DNA from: Nostoc sp. CHAB 5834
GTDB taxonomy: Bacteria; Cyanobacteriota; Cyanobacteriia; Cyanobacteriales; Nostocaceae
Direction of reading: 5' to 3'
Length of the DNA: 64,000 nucleotides
Assembly: GCA_020829485.1 (NCBI GenBank)
Contig: JAIVFU010000009.1
Location: 62,001-126,000 of the forward strand
Made by a program: the position numbers and the translations under genes. Of the stretch, positions 45,498 to 55,264 are shown piece by piece. Position 1 is the stretch's first letter; every line of letters begins with the position of its first letter. The notes beneath the pieces are model-generated. The model was given only the letters and a program-made list of their open reading frames with translations. It did not search any database and was not told the DNA's origin.

Positions 45498-45669
45498 CAG
45501 GGCTATTTCGTTCTAGACATAAACCGCCCAGAACTAAAGTTCAGCGGCTCATAGCCTAACTCCACGCTTGGTGGACTAAAAGCCTTTATTAGTCGTCTTT
45601 AGACGAATGAGTGCTATTAGCCTCAGAATTTATTCTGAGGCGGGCTAGATGAGAATCAAATAGCCCTTG
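45498..45669. mobile_element. Non-autonomous element with CAGGGCTATTT ends and a 9-bp target duplication (short copy)
   Basis: The left end CAGGGCTATTTCGTTCTAGA and the right end ...AAATAGCCCTTG are inverted (one extra A on the right). It is flanked by CCTCATCTC at 45489-45497 and 45670-45678. Relative to 10130-10545 it is reversed and lacks the centre, but keeps both ends. The hairpin AGTCGTCT/AGACGACT of that copy is replaced at one end by TCCAC/GTGGA. Part of the 45375-45693 spacer, which holds no gene. Confidence 0.8.
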
Positions 45670-45693
45670 CCTCATCTCCCCACTCCCTACTCC

Positions 45694-46839
45694 CTACTCC
45701 CTACTCCCTGATTTTGCCAATTTCTCAGAAAATATCACCTTTTGATAGTAATCTACTAGCTGTCTGGTGGCAGATGGCCAACCCCAACTTTCTGCCTCTT
45801 GGCGAGCATTTTGACGGATGATGTCTCGTTGTTGTTTTTGTTCTAAGAGGCGAACAGTAGCAGCTAATGCTCCTTGAACATCTGCTGTTGGCTCAAAAAG
45901 ATATCCATTTACTCCATCTGTGACAATATCGGGAATTCCCCCGGAACGGGCTGCTACTACCGGACAGCCAGCTGCCATTGCTTCTAGTAATACTAAACCT
46001 AGTGTTTCTGTACGAGAAGGAAAGATAAAGGCATCAGCACTCGCAAAGGCAGAACCTAATTCTTGCCCCATGAGATACCCAACAAAATAAGTATTCGTGC
46101 CAGCAAAGTGTTTTTGCAATGCTTCACGGTGGGGCCCATCCCCAACCAATGCTAACCGCGCTTCGGGAATTGCTTCTAAAATTGGTTTGATGCGCTCAAT
46201 TTCTTTTTCAGCAGAAAGCCGCCCCACGTAAAGTAGCAATGGACTTTCTGGATGATTTTTTGATAGGCGCGATCGCATCTCTACACTAGCTAAATCTGGG
46301 TGAAATAATTCCGTATCCACCCCACGCTGCCATAAATCTACACGTTCAATACCATGTGCTGTCAGTTCCTCCACCATTGCTGTGGAAGTACACAAATTTA
46401 AAGCAGCTTGATTATGAGCGCCTTTGAGCAGTTCCCAAAGAAAACCCTCTAGCATCCCCAAGCCGTAATGCTGGAGATATTGGGGTAAATGGGTATGGTA
46501 AGACGCTACTAAGGGTATTTTGAGGATTTTGCTATAAAATATGCCAGACAAACCTAAAACGGCTGGATTCACAACATGGATAACATCTGGCTTAAACTCT
46601 TCTAAGGCGTACCCAATGGCTGGGCGGGGAAGTGCCATCTTCAATTCTGGATACAATGGCAGAGGAAAGCCAGTAACGCCGTAAACTTTAGCGCCTTTGT
46701 GTTCTGTGATGCCTCCATCAGGGGCAATTACCAGCACTTGATTACCACTGCGCTGTAGATGGTCAACAGTATGGCGCAGACGCGTTACAATGCCGTCAAC
46801 CTTGGGTAAAAAGGTTTCGGTAAATAGGGCAATTCTCAT
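45694..46839 (-). CDS. sqdX: Sulfoquinovosyltransferase SqdX
   Basis: A 381-residue GT-B glycosyltransferase of family 4 that transfers sulfoquinovose from UDP-sulfoquinovose to diacylglycerol, the last step of sulfolipid (SQDG) synthesis, at the plasma or thylakoid membrane. It has ALFTETFLPKVDGIVTRLRHT, VASYHTHLPQYLQHYG, LWQRGVDTELFHP, LLLYVGRLSAEKEIERI and FPSRTETLGLVLLEAMAAGCPVVAA (the E-x7-E motif). ATG at 46839. It lies 400 bases downstream of sqdB on the same strand; a MITE-like element sits between them. Confidence 0.93.
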   Translation of the reverse strand: MRIALFTETFLPKVDGIVTRLRHTVDHLQRSGNQVLVIAPDGGITEHKGAKVYGVTGFPLPLYPELKMALPRPAIGYALEEFKPDVIHVVNPAVLGLSGIFYSKILKIPLVASYHTHLPQYLQHYGLGMLEGFLWELLKGAHNQAALNLCTSTAMVEELTAHGIERVDLWQRGVDTELFHPDLASVEMRSRLSKNHPESPLLLYVGRLSAEKEIERIKPILEAIPEARLALVGDGPHREALQKHFAGTNTYFVGYLMGQELGSAFASADAFIFPSRTETLGLVLLEAMAAGCPVVAARSGGIPDIVTDGVNGYLFEPTADVQGALAATVRLLEQKQQRDIIRQNARQEAESWGWPSATRQLVDYYQKVIFSEKLAKSGSRE

Positions 46840-46998
46840 AAAAAACTATTCAGTCCAGGCAGATAATCTCAGCTTAGAGTGCATTTTGCTATTAAACCAG
46901 ATTAAACTGTCTCGCGTGCTCTAATCAATTCTGCACAGTCAAAATAACTGTGGTAAACGCAAATTTAGTAATAGCTGGACGATACGCCTGATAAATAT

Positions 46999-47160
46999 AG
47001 GACTTACGCAAAATATCTTTCAAACTCTGATTTCTCCGTGCCGCGCCAGTTGCTTCTCCCAAGGGGAGACGCTGCGCGAACAAGTCGGGGAACCCGCCCA
47101 ACGCACTGGCAACTCTATTGCCTCTGTGGTTAGTTATTCCGTAACTCGTGCGTAAGTCAT
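46999..47160. mobile_element. MITE-like element with AGGACTTACGCA ends between sqdB and sqdX
   Basis: AGGACTTACGCA at the left and TGCGTAAGTCAT at the right are inverted with two mismatches. The 140-bp centre includes the GGGGAGACGCTGCGCGAACA repeat. The rest of the spacer 46840-47239 shows no gene. Confidence 0.7.
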
Positions 47161-47239
47161 AAAATAATAACTAATTGGTCGTCATATTGTGCTAAGACAT
47201 GACGACCAGTGTTAAACCCGCGATTTACTGGGGTTTATC

Positions 47240-48406
<1,167 letters not shown>

Positions 48407-48593
48407 TTACTCGCTGATAGCTAAATCTATCAGGTTTATGTACCCTCTCAATCATAATTCTGGGAGAGATGTGGATTTTGGCAAAAGTGGGGAGTGGGGA
48501 GATGAGGGAGATGAGGGAGATGAGGGAGCAGGGGGAAATGGGTGAAAATGAAGGTAATTCTCCTAACAGACGCGATTAATCGCCTCTCCTAAC

Positions 48594-49124
48594 TCAAGAC
48601 TTGGAAATCCGATACTGCTGGGCAATGTAATAAAAGAAACGATAGTAATTTTGAAATTCTTGGCTCTTACTTCGTCCCTGCCAATAGTATTTAACTTGAC
48701 TCCGAGTTAGTGTCAGCGTCATTGTACCAACTAGTCGATCAACTTCTACAACCAGCACCCCAGATACTCCTTGGGCGGTTTGAAAGTTGGATTTTATCTT
48801 TTTTACTGACTCTTGGTTTGTAACAATAGAATTTGGTAATTGCTGACTTGCCCACCCCCGAATTTCCACTGAGTTATCTTGTGGTGAAAAAAACGCAATT
48901 CCATCATCATTTGCTGGTGCTGCTAAAGAAATCCAGTTACTCGGATATGGAAATTCAAAGCCATAACGGGAGTTGCTATAAGTTTTCCAGGCGATCGCTC
49001 CGGCGTTAAAATTATTTGCAGTACAACCCCACAAAATTATTAACAGGGCAATAACTCCGCTAACAGTGGCGGCAAACCGATAAATTCTTCGCCCCAAACT
49101 ACAGGTTTTATTAGCAGTAGCCAT
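48594..49124 (-). CDS. Putative lipoprotein with a PsbP-like domain
   Basis: A 176-residue protein. The N-terminal hydrophobic stretch VSGVIALLIILWGC ends in a possible lipobox with Cys34. The mature part has YSNSRYGFEFPYPSNWI and later RSQVKYYWQGRSKSQEFQNYYRFFYYIAQQYRI, a pattern of the PsbP-like fold in lumenal or periplasmic proteins. I cannot name the family with certainty. It would be anchored on the periplasmic or lumenal side of a membrane. No operon partner. ATG at 49124. Confidence 0.6.
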   Translation of the reverse strand: MATANKTCSLGRRIYRFAATVSGVIALLIILWGCTANNFNAGAIAWKTYSNSRYGFEFPYPSNWISLAAPANDDGIAFFSPQDNSVEIRGWASQQLPNSIVTNQESVKKIKSNFQTAQGVSGVLVVEVDRLVGTMTLTLTRSQVKYYWQGRSKSQEFQNYYRFFYYIAQQYRISKS

Positions 49125-49344
49125 TTACATTACACATTTTGCCAAAGTCACTGATTTTATAGAAGTGCCAGAAACTCAGATCAATACCTTCGCCAATTTA
49201 CTAGCTATTCTCGAATCCGTAAACTGCCGAAGAAACTGCACCACAAGAGGGCTAATTAAAAATTCAATAATATTCAGGATATTTACCATTCTCTTTTGAG
49301 TTCTCAGTAGAGAAACTTATAAAGAGTGCTTTATCACACAACTT

Positions 49345-50157
49345 ATGCACAGCGCATCTCAGACAGCCGAGCTAATTTTGGAGCTTTTTCACTTCCAAAC
49401 CAACACATCTTTGCAATTTCCAGCAAATCTTTCTGTAATTTGCATCGGTAAGCCAAACGACCAAAAACCACCAGATATTGATATCTCTGGCTTACCAGAT
49501 TCGGATGTGGCATCTCGCATCCACGCGCAAATTTGGATAAATGGGAATGAATATCATATCACCGATTTGGGCAGTTCTAATGGCACATACATTAATGGTG
49601 CAAAACTTCAACCTCAAGTTTTTTTCCCACTGCATCCAGGAGATAGAATTTCCCTTGGGCAAGGAGAAAAAATAACTTTCATGTTTAGGGTGCAGCAGCA
49701 CTCTGCATCTGCCAGAAAAAATCCTCCATCAAACTCCGCGCCAACAGAAATTACAGCACCTATTACCAGTAAAGAAGATGAAGATCGAGTAATCCTTGCC
49801 AGTAAGCTTATTGGTTTAGGACTCATCCTCGCAGGCGTTACATTTTTAAGTACAAGTCTTTATGTGAGCGTCTATTTACGCAGCACACCTGGAATCTTGC
49901 TATGTATGGGAGGTGTCGTAGCCTTAAATTGGGGTGGACGCGATAATCGGAAACTGGGATGGGTGTTGATTGGCATAGGAATTGCTCTATTCATCGCCAG
50001 CGGTGTTGTAATCGGTTCAGTGTCACTTTTTTCTCTGCTGGTGTCATTCGCTGGTATCTCCTGTGGATATCAGTTGTTTACAACTGGAAAGGTGTTCAAC
50101 TTTAATCCGCTTACGCTCCAAATAGTTAAAAAATCAGCCAACTCAGGCAATCATTAA
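49345..50157 (+). CDS. FHA domain protein with C-terminal membrane segments
   Basis: A 270-residue protein. Residues about 30-110 form an FHA domain: IDISGLPDSDVASRIHAQIWING, then YHITDLGSSNGTYINGAKL, then LHPGDRISLGQ. The Ser-Arg-x-His and Ser-Ser-Asn-Gly motifs that bind phosphothreonine are intact. A Pro/Ser linker leads to four hydrophobic segments from about residue 150 (LIGLGLILAGVTFLSTSLYVSVYL, GILLCMGGVVALNW, WVLIGIGIALFIASGVVIG, SLFSLLVSFAGISCGYQLF). It would place an FHA module at the cytoplasmic face of a membrane. ATG at 49345. Confidence 0.87.
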   Translation: MHSASQTAELILELFHFQTNTSLQFPANLSVICIGKPNDQKPPDIDISGLPDSDVASRIHAQIWINGNEYHITDLGSSNGTYINGAKLQPQVFFPLHPGDRISLGQGEKITFMFRVQQHSASARKNPPSNSAPTEITAPITSKEDEDRVILASKLIGLGLILAGVTFLSTSLYVSVYLRSTPGILLCMGGVVALNWGGRDNRKLGWVLIGIGIALFIASGVVIGSVSLFSLLVSFAGISCGYQLFTTGKVFNFNPLTLQIVKKSANSGNH

Positions 50158-50383
50158 ATTAGCGATCGCTAATTTCCATTGAGGTTTCAGGTTTTGAGTG
50201 CCTAAGTCCTGATTAATTCCCAGAGGTTTGTAGTCAGCTATTTATCACTCAATAAACAGTATTTCAGCCTCAGTTGTAAACAAATGTAACAATGTTAGCG
50301 TCAAAACGTTTTACTGTCTTGACAACCAATAGAAGAACCGATAACTTGATATACATACCCGGGTAAGACCGTTAAAGAGTTAT

Positions 50384-50737
50384 ATGCAAACGCAAACTAA
50401 GCAAAAGGTCACTTTGTATTTATCGCCAGAGTTGCACAAAAAATTGAAGATTCGTTCAGCAGTCGATTCAGAACCAATGTCAGAACTTGCGGAACGTGCC
50501 CTCGTTTTTTACTTGTCTAATTCAGAATTGGTTGACGAGATAGAAGATTCTTCTTATGGGCGGGCTCATAGAGTTTATTCATGCCCAACTTGTGATAGCT
50601 CACTAGTATTACGTGATGGGGAACTGGTTGCTTTAGGCAATCAACCAGGAATAGTTGGTCAACCACATCTTTCCATTGATGAAATGGATGAGGATGAAAC
50701 CTATCCCAAGGGTGAGGAAGAGTTAGTTCCTTGCTAG
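50384..50737 (+). CDS. Ribbon-helix-helix protein with a CxxC pair, upstream of ycf46
   Basis: A 117-residue protein. The first 45 residues (KVTLYLSPELHKKLKIRSAVDSEPMSELAERALVFYL) are an RHH (CopG/Arc-like) DNA-binding unit. The middle has YSCPTCDSSLVLRDGEL, half of a zinc ribbon, and the protein ends in Cys117. The tail is very acidic. The ycf46 gene starts 79 bases later on the same strand and ycf35 follows, so it may regulate that cluster. I do not know a named family for it. ATG at 50384. Confidence 0.7.
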   Translation: MQTQTKQKVTLYLSPELHKKLKIRSAVDSEPMSELAERALVFYLSNSELVDEIEDSSYGRAHRVYSCPTCDSSLVLRDGELVALGNQPGIVGQPHLSIDEMDEDETYPKGEEELVPC

Positions 50738-50815
50738 ATAAATATTAATGATTTGGTTATCTTTACCAAAAGCAATGTCTCTACTGTCTCTATAAGGTCT
50801 CAAGTAGGTCGAAGT

Positions 50816-52330
50816 ATGAACCAAGAGCTCAAGATACTAATTCAAGCTCAATACCCTTTAATCTACCTTGTTACCTCCGAGGAAGAGCGGGCCGAGCAAG
50901 CAATTTCCACAATCGCCCAGTCAGAGTTAAAGCCCCAGCGCCGAGTATTTGTTTGGACAGTAACACACGGGATTGTAGAGTATGGTCAGCCCCGGAATGT
51001 TACCCAACACAATACCGTGTCTCCAGAGGCGGCGATTGAGTGGATAATTCGGCAGAAAGAACCTAGTATATTTATTCTTAAAGATTTACATCCTTTTATT
51101 GATGCGCCTGCAACAAACAGATCGTTACGTGATGCGATCGCTAGCTTTAAAGGTACGCAAAAGAACATCATTTTGATGTCTCCAATGCAACAAGTACCTA
51201 TAGAGTTGGAAAAAGAAGTTGTTGTTATCGATTTTACACTGCCAGATATGGCGGAGTTAAATAAAGTATTAACTCATCACGTAGACCAAAATCGTGGTCG
51301 GCGGTTGACAACAGAGGCTAGAGAAAAGCTTCTGAGAGCAGCTTTAGGTCTAACTAAAGATGAAGCTGAAAAAGTCTACCGAAAGGCGCAGGTAACTACA
51401 GGGCGTTTGACGGAAGATGAAGTAGATATCGTTTTATCTGAGAAAAAGCAACTAATTCGGCGCAATGGAATCTTAGAATACATTGAAGAAGATGAAACCA
51501 TTGATGCTGTAGGTGGCTTAGAAGAGTTAAAAAGATGGCTCAAGCAACGCTCTAACGCTTTTACAGAAAGAGCGAGAGAGTATGGTTTGCCTCAACCAAA
51601 AGGGATGTTAATTCTCGGAGTTCCCGGTTGCGGTAAGTCATTGATTGCCAAAACTACTTCCCGGCTGTGGGGTTTACCACTGTTGCGGTTGGATATGGGG
51701 CGAGTCTACGACGGCTCAATGGTGGGACGAAGTGAAGCAAACTTGCGAAACGCCCTGAAAACAGCAGAATCTATTTCCCCAGCGATTTTGTTTATCGATG
51801 AATTGGATAAATCCTTTGCTGGTAGTGGAGGTTCTTCCGATTCTGATGGGGGGACTTCAAGTAGAATCTTCGGCTCCTTCCTCACATGGATGCAAGATAA
51901 GAAATCACCAGTGTTTGTGATGGCAACTGCCAACAGAGTAGAACGCTTACCTGGCGAGTTTCTGAGGAAAGGACGCTTTGATGAAATTTTCTTTGTGGAT
52001 CTGCCAACACCAGAAGAACGGCAGGATATTTTCAATATCCACCTAACTAAGCGCCGTGAAGACATCTCTCGATTCGATCTTGAGCAACTAGCCAAGATGT
52101 CTGATGGCTTTTCTGGGGCAGAAGTTGAGCAAGCGATCGTTGCGGCAATGTATGAAGCTTTTGCCCAAGATCGGGAGTTCACCCAACTAGATATTATTGC
52201 TGCACTGAAGGCAACATTGCCGCTGTCTCGAACGATGCAAGAACAAGTAACGGCTCTCAGAGATTGGGCCAGACAGCGCGCCCGCCCCGCAGCATCCTCC
52301 GTAGCTGAATATCAGCGAATGGAGTTTTAA
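50816..52330 (+). CDS. ycf46: Ycf46-like AAA ATPase
   Basis: A 504-residue AAA protein. The N-terminal 240 residues are a degenerate ATPase-like domain (QAQYPLIYLVTSEEERAEQA, IFILKDLHPFI). The active AAA module follows, with Walker A GVPGCGKSLIAK (268-279), Walker B ILFIDELDKSF (324-334), then MATANRVERLPGEFLRKGRFDEIFFVDLP, which holds sensor 1 and the arginine finger. This is Ycf46, encoded in red-algal chloroplasts and all cyanobacteria, and linked in cyanobacteria to inorganic-carbon use. I start at the ATG at 50816; a TTG at 50753 would add 21 residues. It precedes ycf35. Confidence 0.92.
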   Translation: MNQELKILIQAQYPLIYLVTSEEERAEQAISTIAQSELKPQRRVFVWTVTHGIVEYGQPRNVTQHNTVSPEAAIEWIIRQKEPSIFILKDLHPFIDAPATNRSLRDAIASFKGTQKNIILMSPMQQVPIELEKEVVVIDFTLPDMAELNKVLTHHVDQNRGRRLTTEAREKLLRAALGLTKDEAEKVYRKAQVTTGRLTEDEVDIVLSEKKQLIRRNGILEYIEEDETIDAVGGLEELKRWLKQRSNAFTERAREYGLPQPKGMLILGVPGCGKSLIAKTTSRLWGLPLLRLDMGRVYDGSMVGRSEANLRNALKTAESISPAILFIDELDKSFAGSGGSSDSDGGTSSRIFGSFLTWMQDKKSPVFVMATANRVERLPGEFLRKGRFDEIFFVDLPTPEERQDIFNIHLTKRREDISRFDLEQLAKMSDGFSGAEVEQAIVAAMYEAFAQDREFTQLDIIAALKATLPLSRTMQEQVTALRDWARQRARPAASSVAEYQRMEF

Positions 52331-52384
52331 AAGCTTTCCTCTGCCATCCCAGGGGGAAAGGCTAGCTCCCAATGCTAGCAGTTT

Positions 52385-52416
52385 AAAAAAAAGCCGCATC
52401 CTGCTAAGAGCGGCTT
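52385..52416 (-). terminator. Hairpin with T-run on the minus strand, between ycf46 and ycf35
   Basis: AAGCCGC at 52391-52397 pairs with GCGGCTT at 52410-52416. On the minus strand the stem is followed by a run of eight T. Both flanking genes are on the plus strand, so it would stop antisense transcription or shape the ycf35 leader. Confidence 0.5.
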
Positions 52417-52471
52417 CGCCCGAAACAAACCGTTGTCGTTTTTCTCAATCTTCTCATTGGAGGAAACCCAA

Positions 52472-52822
52472 ATGTCTCACTTTAGCACCCTGCGTACCAA
52501 GATCACCGATGCCGAAATCCTCAAAGCTTCTTTGCGCGACCTCGGTATCAGCGTAAAGACTGAAGCTGATGTCCGTGGTTATAACGGTCAGCGCGTCCGT
52601 TCTGACATCGTTGCTATGTTAGATGGCGAATATGACCTCGGCTGGTCTCGCAACAGCGATGGTTCCTTTGACCTAATCGCTGACTTGTGGGGCGTTGCTA
52701 AGAAGCACAACCAAACCGAGTTGATCAACTCAATCAACCAAAAGTATGCTGTTAACAAAACTTTGGCTGAAGTAAAACAACGCGGTTTGCAAAACGCCAA
52801 TGTGAAGTTGGTATTGCAATAA
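52472..52822 (+). CDS. ycf35: Ycf35-like protein (DUF1257)
   Basis: A 116-residue soluble protein of the DUF1257/Ycf35 family, also encoded in red-algal chloroplasts, function unknown. It begins SHFSTLRTKITDAEILKASLRDLG and has TEADVRGYNGQRVRSDIVAMLDGEYDLGW and NSDGSFDLIADLWGVAK, all family hallmarks. The ATG at 52472 has a strong GGAGGA site nine bases upstream, so the longer frame from 52433 is not used. HIP1-free, GC-rich codons suggest high expression. It lies 142 bases after ycf46 and ends in a strong terminator. Confidence 0.93.
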   Translation: MSHFSTLRTKITDAEILKASLRDLGISVKTEADVRGYNGQRVRSDIVAMLDGEYDLGWSRNSDGSFDLIADLWGVAKKHNQTELINSINQKYAVNKTLAEVKQRGLQNANVKLVLQ

Positions 52823-52889
52823 CAATTTCTCTGCGCGTTCCCAAAGCTGCACGGGTTAACCATATAAATAGCGGTTAGCCCGCTTTTTT

Positions 52890-52930
52890 ATCGGGACTGA
52901 GATGTATTTCTCAGTCCCGATTTTATTTTT
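52890..52930 (+). terminator. Rho-independent terminator of ycf35
   Basis: A 13-bp perfect stem (ATCGGGACTGAGA pairing with TCTCAGTCCCGAT) with a six-base loop is followed by TTTTATTTTT. It is 68 bases behind the ycf35 stop codon. Confidence 0.95.
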
Positions 52931-53067
52931 GTACTTTGATATTGCTATTTGTAGCAGTTTTATTAGCATATTTCTGAATTTACTTAGTCTCAGATGTAAC
53001 TTTAGCAACGGTTTAGGGAACTATATAAATGTAGCTCTATTCAGAAAAAAATTAGTTCGAGGCATAA

Positions 53068-53125
53068 GTAATGGAAATAAATATCAGAGAACTATAGTAA
53101 TGGAAATAAATATCAGAGAACTATT
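53068..53125 (+). repeat. 29-bp tandem duplication containing the start codon of the next gene
   Basis: GTAATGGAAATAAATATCAG plus AGAACTAT occurs twice in a row, at 53068-53096 and 53097-53125. The first ATG (53071) reads MEINIREL and stops at 53095-53097. The second ATG (53100) starts the real gene with the same residues. Confidence 0.9.
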
Positions 53126-53687
53126 CGAGTTATTTACTTCTAAAATTGGGCATAAGGTCATTGCAAAAACGCAAGATAAATGGCGCAGTAGTAGCGAAGG
53201 TTGGGATCATCATGCTTTGATTCACATGGGATATTGGACTTTACGAGATGTCAAAAACTTTACCCACGCAGAAGCCTGTAAGGAATTAGAGGTAAAAACG
53301 AAAGATGAATTGTTGAAATATTTATTAACTACTTTTTTTGACATTGGAGGAGTTGTAAAAGAAATTCTGTTAGAAAAACCTGAGAGTTCCTCAGAGGTGT
53401 TTATTTTTACTCCTCAAAATGAGCTAGAAACAGCAGCTATTCAAATCACTACAATGGATGATAGAGGGTGGCAAGGTTGCCTTTACAAACTAGAGTATTA
53501 TGCTACGGAGAACGATGAATTATGTCTAATTTTTGCAACTAAACCTCCAGATGTAAAAGAACAGGAGTGGTTGTTAGTCATATTTAATCAGACTAAAGGT
53601 GAACGGTATTGGAGTGTTCATACTGAGAGCTTAGAACAAGTGTATTACAAATGGGCAGAAAAAATAGGAGTTCTTAAGTCTAAATAG
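53100..53687 (+). CDS. Hypothetical soluble protein
   Basis: A 195-residue protein with no recognised family. It begins MEINIRELFELFTSKIGHKVIAKTQDKW and contains LTTFFDIGGVVKEILLEKPESSSEVFIF and CLIFATKPPDVKEQEWLLVIFN, an alternating strand-helix pattern without signal peptide or membrane segment. I start at the ATG at 53100. A much longer frame runs back to 52902, but the extra 66 residues are hydrophobic and overlap the ycf35 terminator. Its first nine codons are duplicated upstream. Function unknown. Confidence 0.65.
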   Translation: MEINIRELFELFTSKIGHKVIAKTQDKWRSSSEGWDHHALIHMGYWTLRDVKNFTHAEACKELEVKTKDELLKYLLTTFFDIGGVVKEILLEKPESSSEVFIFTPQNELETAAIQITTMDDRGWQGCLYKLEYYATENDELCLIFATKPPDVKEQEWLLVIFNQTKGERYWSVHTESLEQVYYKWAEKIGVLKSK

Positions 53688-53734
53688 CAGTAAGTTTGTA
53701 AGGTGGGTTAAGGTTATGCCTAATCCACTAATTT

Positions 53735-54367
53735 TTATGACTTCAAATCTTCACGCCATGTAAAAATAATTTGCTCCTCAGCTTGCCTAAATTCAATATT
53801 AAATTTATCAAATACAACTTCTCGACCTAAAAGCAATTGTTCTCCGCCTGTATTGGTTTGTAACCATGCTACAGGAGCGATAAAATTGTGTTCATCAATT
53901 GTCATTTCTACATTACGTAAAACGTACTCAACTCTGCCACCTATAGTTTCTGCCAACAAAGTTGATTCGGAATCAGCCAAAGCATAGCCTAAATCTTGAC
54001 CAACTTTTAATGAAATTAAACTTAATTCAGCACCAGAATCTACTAACATTGTTGTATTAGATTCTATATCTCTGTGCTTTAAAATTACGCTATAATTTGG
54101 TTGCCAACCATGTCGAGCAATGCTGCGGAAGCGAATTGGTAAAATTTCTATAGAAGCAGTGCGACGAGGAACTAGGTAAATTAAAAAAGGCTGTTTTGCA
54201 GCATTAGCTAATGCTAAAACTTCGCGTAAATTTTCGCTGTGAGCAATTATTCCATTTGCATTGTAAGCGATATATTGATTTTTATATAAATCTAATAACA
54301 TCTGGCGGTTACGATTCAACCACTTGAACATTTCGTCTCTTTCACTTTTAGAGGGTGTTGTATTCAT
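53735..54367 (-). CDS. DUF5678-like domain plus retropepsin-like aspartic protease
   Basis: A 210-residue protein. Residues about 10-55 (WLNRNRQMLLDLYKNQYIAYNANGIIAHSENLREVLALA) look like the small DUF5678 module. From about 88 the protein has a retropepsin-like fold: YSVILKHRDI, TTMLVDSGAELSLIS with Asp110-Ser-Gly as active-site motif, VRVxxVLRN-type strand, and EQLLLGREVVFDKFNIEF, the typical LLGR...F flap-to-C-terminal segment. Such proteins work as homodimers. Substrate unknown. It is followed on the same strand by nothing and preceded by the xisI-xisH pair after about 110 bases. ATG at 54367. Confidence 0.75.
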   Translation of the reverse strand: MNTTPSKSERDEMFKWLNRNRQMLLDLYKNQYIAYNANGIIAHSENLREVLALANAAKQPFLIYLVPRRTASIEILPIRFRSIARHGWQPNYSVILKHRDIESNTTMLVDSGAELSLISLKVGQDLGYALADSESTLLAETIGGRVEYVLRNVEMTIDEHNFIAPVAWLQTNTGGEQLLLGREVVFDKFNIEFRQAEEQIIFTWREDLKS

Positions 54368-54478
54368 ATATTTAATTTTATCCGTGCATGTGGAATATCT
54401 CTGGGATGTCTACGAAGGGCGTAGCTGCGACACCGCGATTCATCTGAGTAATTGGGTTCCTTTCAACCTTCAGCCATC

Positions 54479-54814
54479 TTAACCAACAGCGAACTCGGTA
54501 AATTGTCGTTTAAAGGGGGAATGAAAAGCCAAAACGATGTCTTTTTTGGGTATACCTCGACTAATAAGTTCATTGGCGATACCTCCTTCTGTACCATCGT
54601 GTTGAATCCAAATTTTTTCGTTTTTAATATCCAGATGTAAAACACAGCCATATACACGGCGCTTATTTGACCACCCCGCGTGAACAACTTGGTAGCGATC
54701 GCGTTCTCTATCAAAAATAACTTCTGCTTCGACTTCTTCGTTGCTGGCTTTGATTTCGCTGTAAGCTAGCAACAGTTCTTGAATAAGTTGACGGTACTGT
54801 TCTACTTTTGCCAT
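54479..54814 (-). CDS. xisI: XisI-family protein
   Basis: A 111-residue protein of the XisI family (KVEQYRQLIQELLLAYSEIKASNEEVEAEVIFDRERDRYQVVHAGW, KIWIQHDGTEGGIANELISRGIPKKDIVLAFHSPF). XisI was named for control of excision of the fdxN element in Anabaena heterocysts. Most paralogues, like this one, lie far from such elements and their role is unknown. The gene overlaps the end of xisH by 13 bases, so the two are translationally coupled. ATG at 54814. Confidence 0.93.
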   Translation of the reverse strand: MAKVEQYRQLIQELLLAYSEIKASNEEVEAEVIFDRERDRYQVVHAGWSNKRRVYGCVLHLDIKNEKIWIQHDGTEGGIANELISRGIPKKDIVLAFHSPFKRQFTEFAVG

Positions 54815-55218
54815 TTTACGATCGCCTCCTCTTCTGGATCGAAAACAATCAGCCGAACTTGGTAACGTTGGATTAATAAGCCTGGCAGTTCTAAAGTAAA
54901 AAAAGAACGATAGGTGTCTAAGGGAACTGCTAAATATAGAAGTCTCTCAGGTTGTTCTTCTTCAAGTGCTAATTTATATTTGAGATACTGTCCTAAAGCA
55001 GTACTAAATTCAGTTGTAGTAGATGCAGCAACAAAGCTTTTAACTTCAACCGCAATTTTTTCTTGATTTCGTTCAGCTGCTAAAACTTTCTCCGCACCGA
55101 GGTCGATGTACATATCCAAACCACCAAAACGCAGAAAAAGCGGGTCATTAGTGATGAGCCAACCCTCTTTCTCTAAAGCGCGTTTTACTGCATCATGGAA
55201 TATGTCTTTCGCCGCCAT
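54802..55218 (-). CDS. xisH: XisH-family protein
   Basis: A 138-residue protein of the XisH family, whose fold resembles restriction endonucleases. It has AAKDIFHDAVKRALEKEGWLITNDPLFLRFGG, then MYIDLGAEKVLAAERNQEKIAVEVKSF (Asp and Glu-x-Lys of a PD-(D/E)XK-like site), and TEFSTALGQYLKYKLALEEEQPERLLYLAVP. It forms a pair with xisI. No xisF recombinase or excisable element is seen nearby. Whether it has nuclease activity is not known. ATG at 55218. Confidence 0.93.
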   Translation of the reverse strand: MAAKDIFHDAVKRALEKEGWLITNDPLFLRFGGLDMYIDLGAEKVLAAERNQEKIAVEVKSFVAASTTTEFSTALGQYLKYKLALEEEQPERLLYLAVPLDTYRSFFTLELPGLLIQRYQVRLIVFDPEEEAIVKWQK

Positions 55219-55264
55219 AGATTCCTAGAATTTTGATTTCGGTACTATAAAACTAGCTTACTCC

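Noticed and set aside
52902..53099. A 66-residue hydrophobic N-terminal extension of the gene at 53100
   Set aside because: It would begin inside the ycf35 terminator, and the duplicated ATG region marks the likely start.
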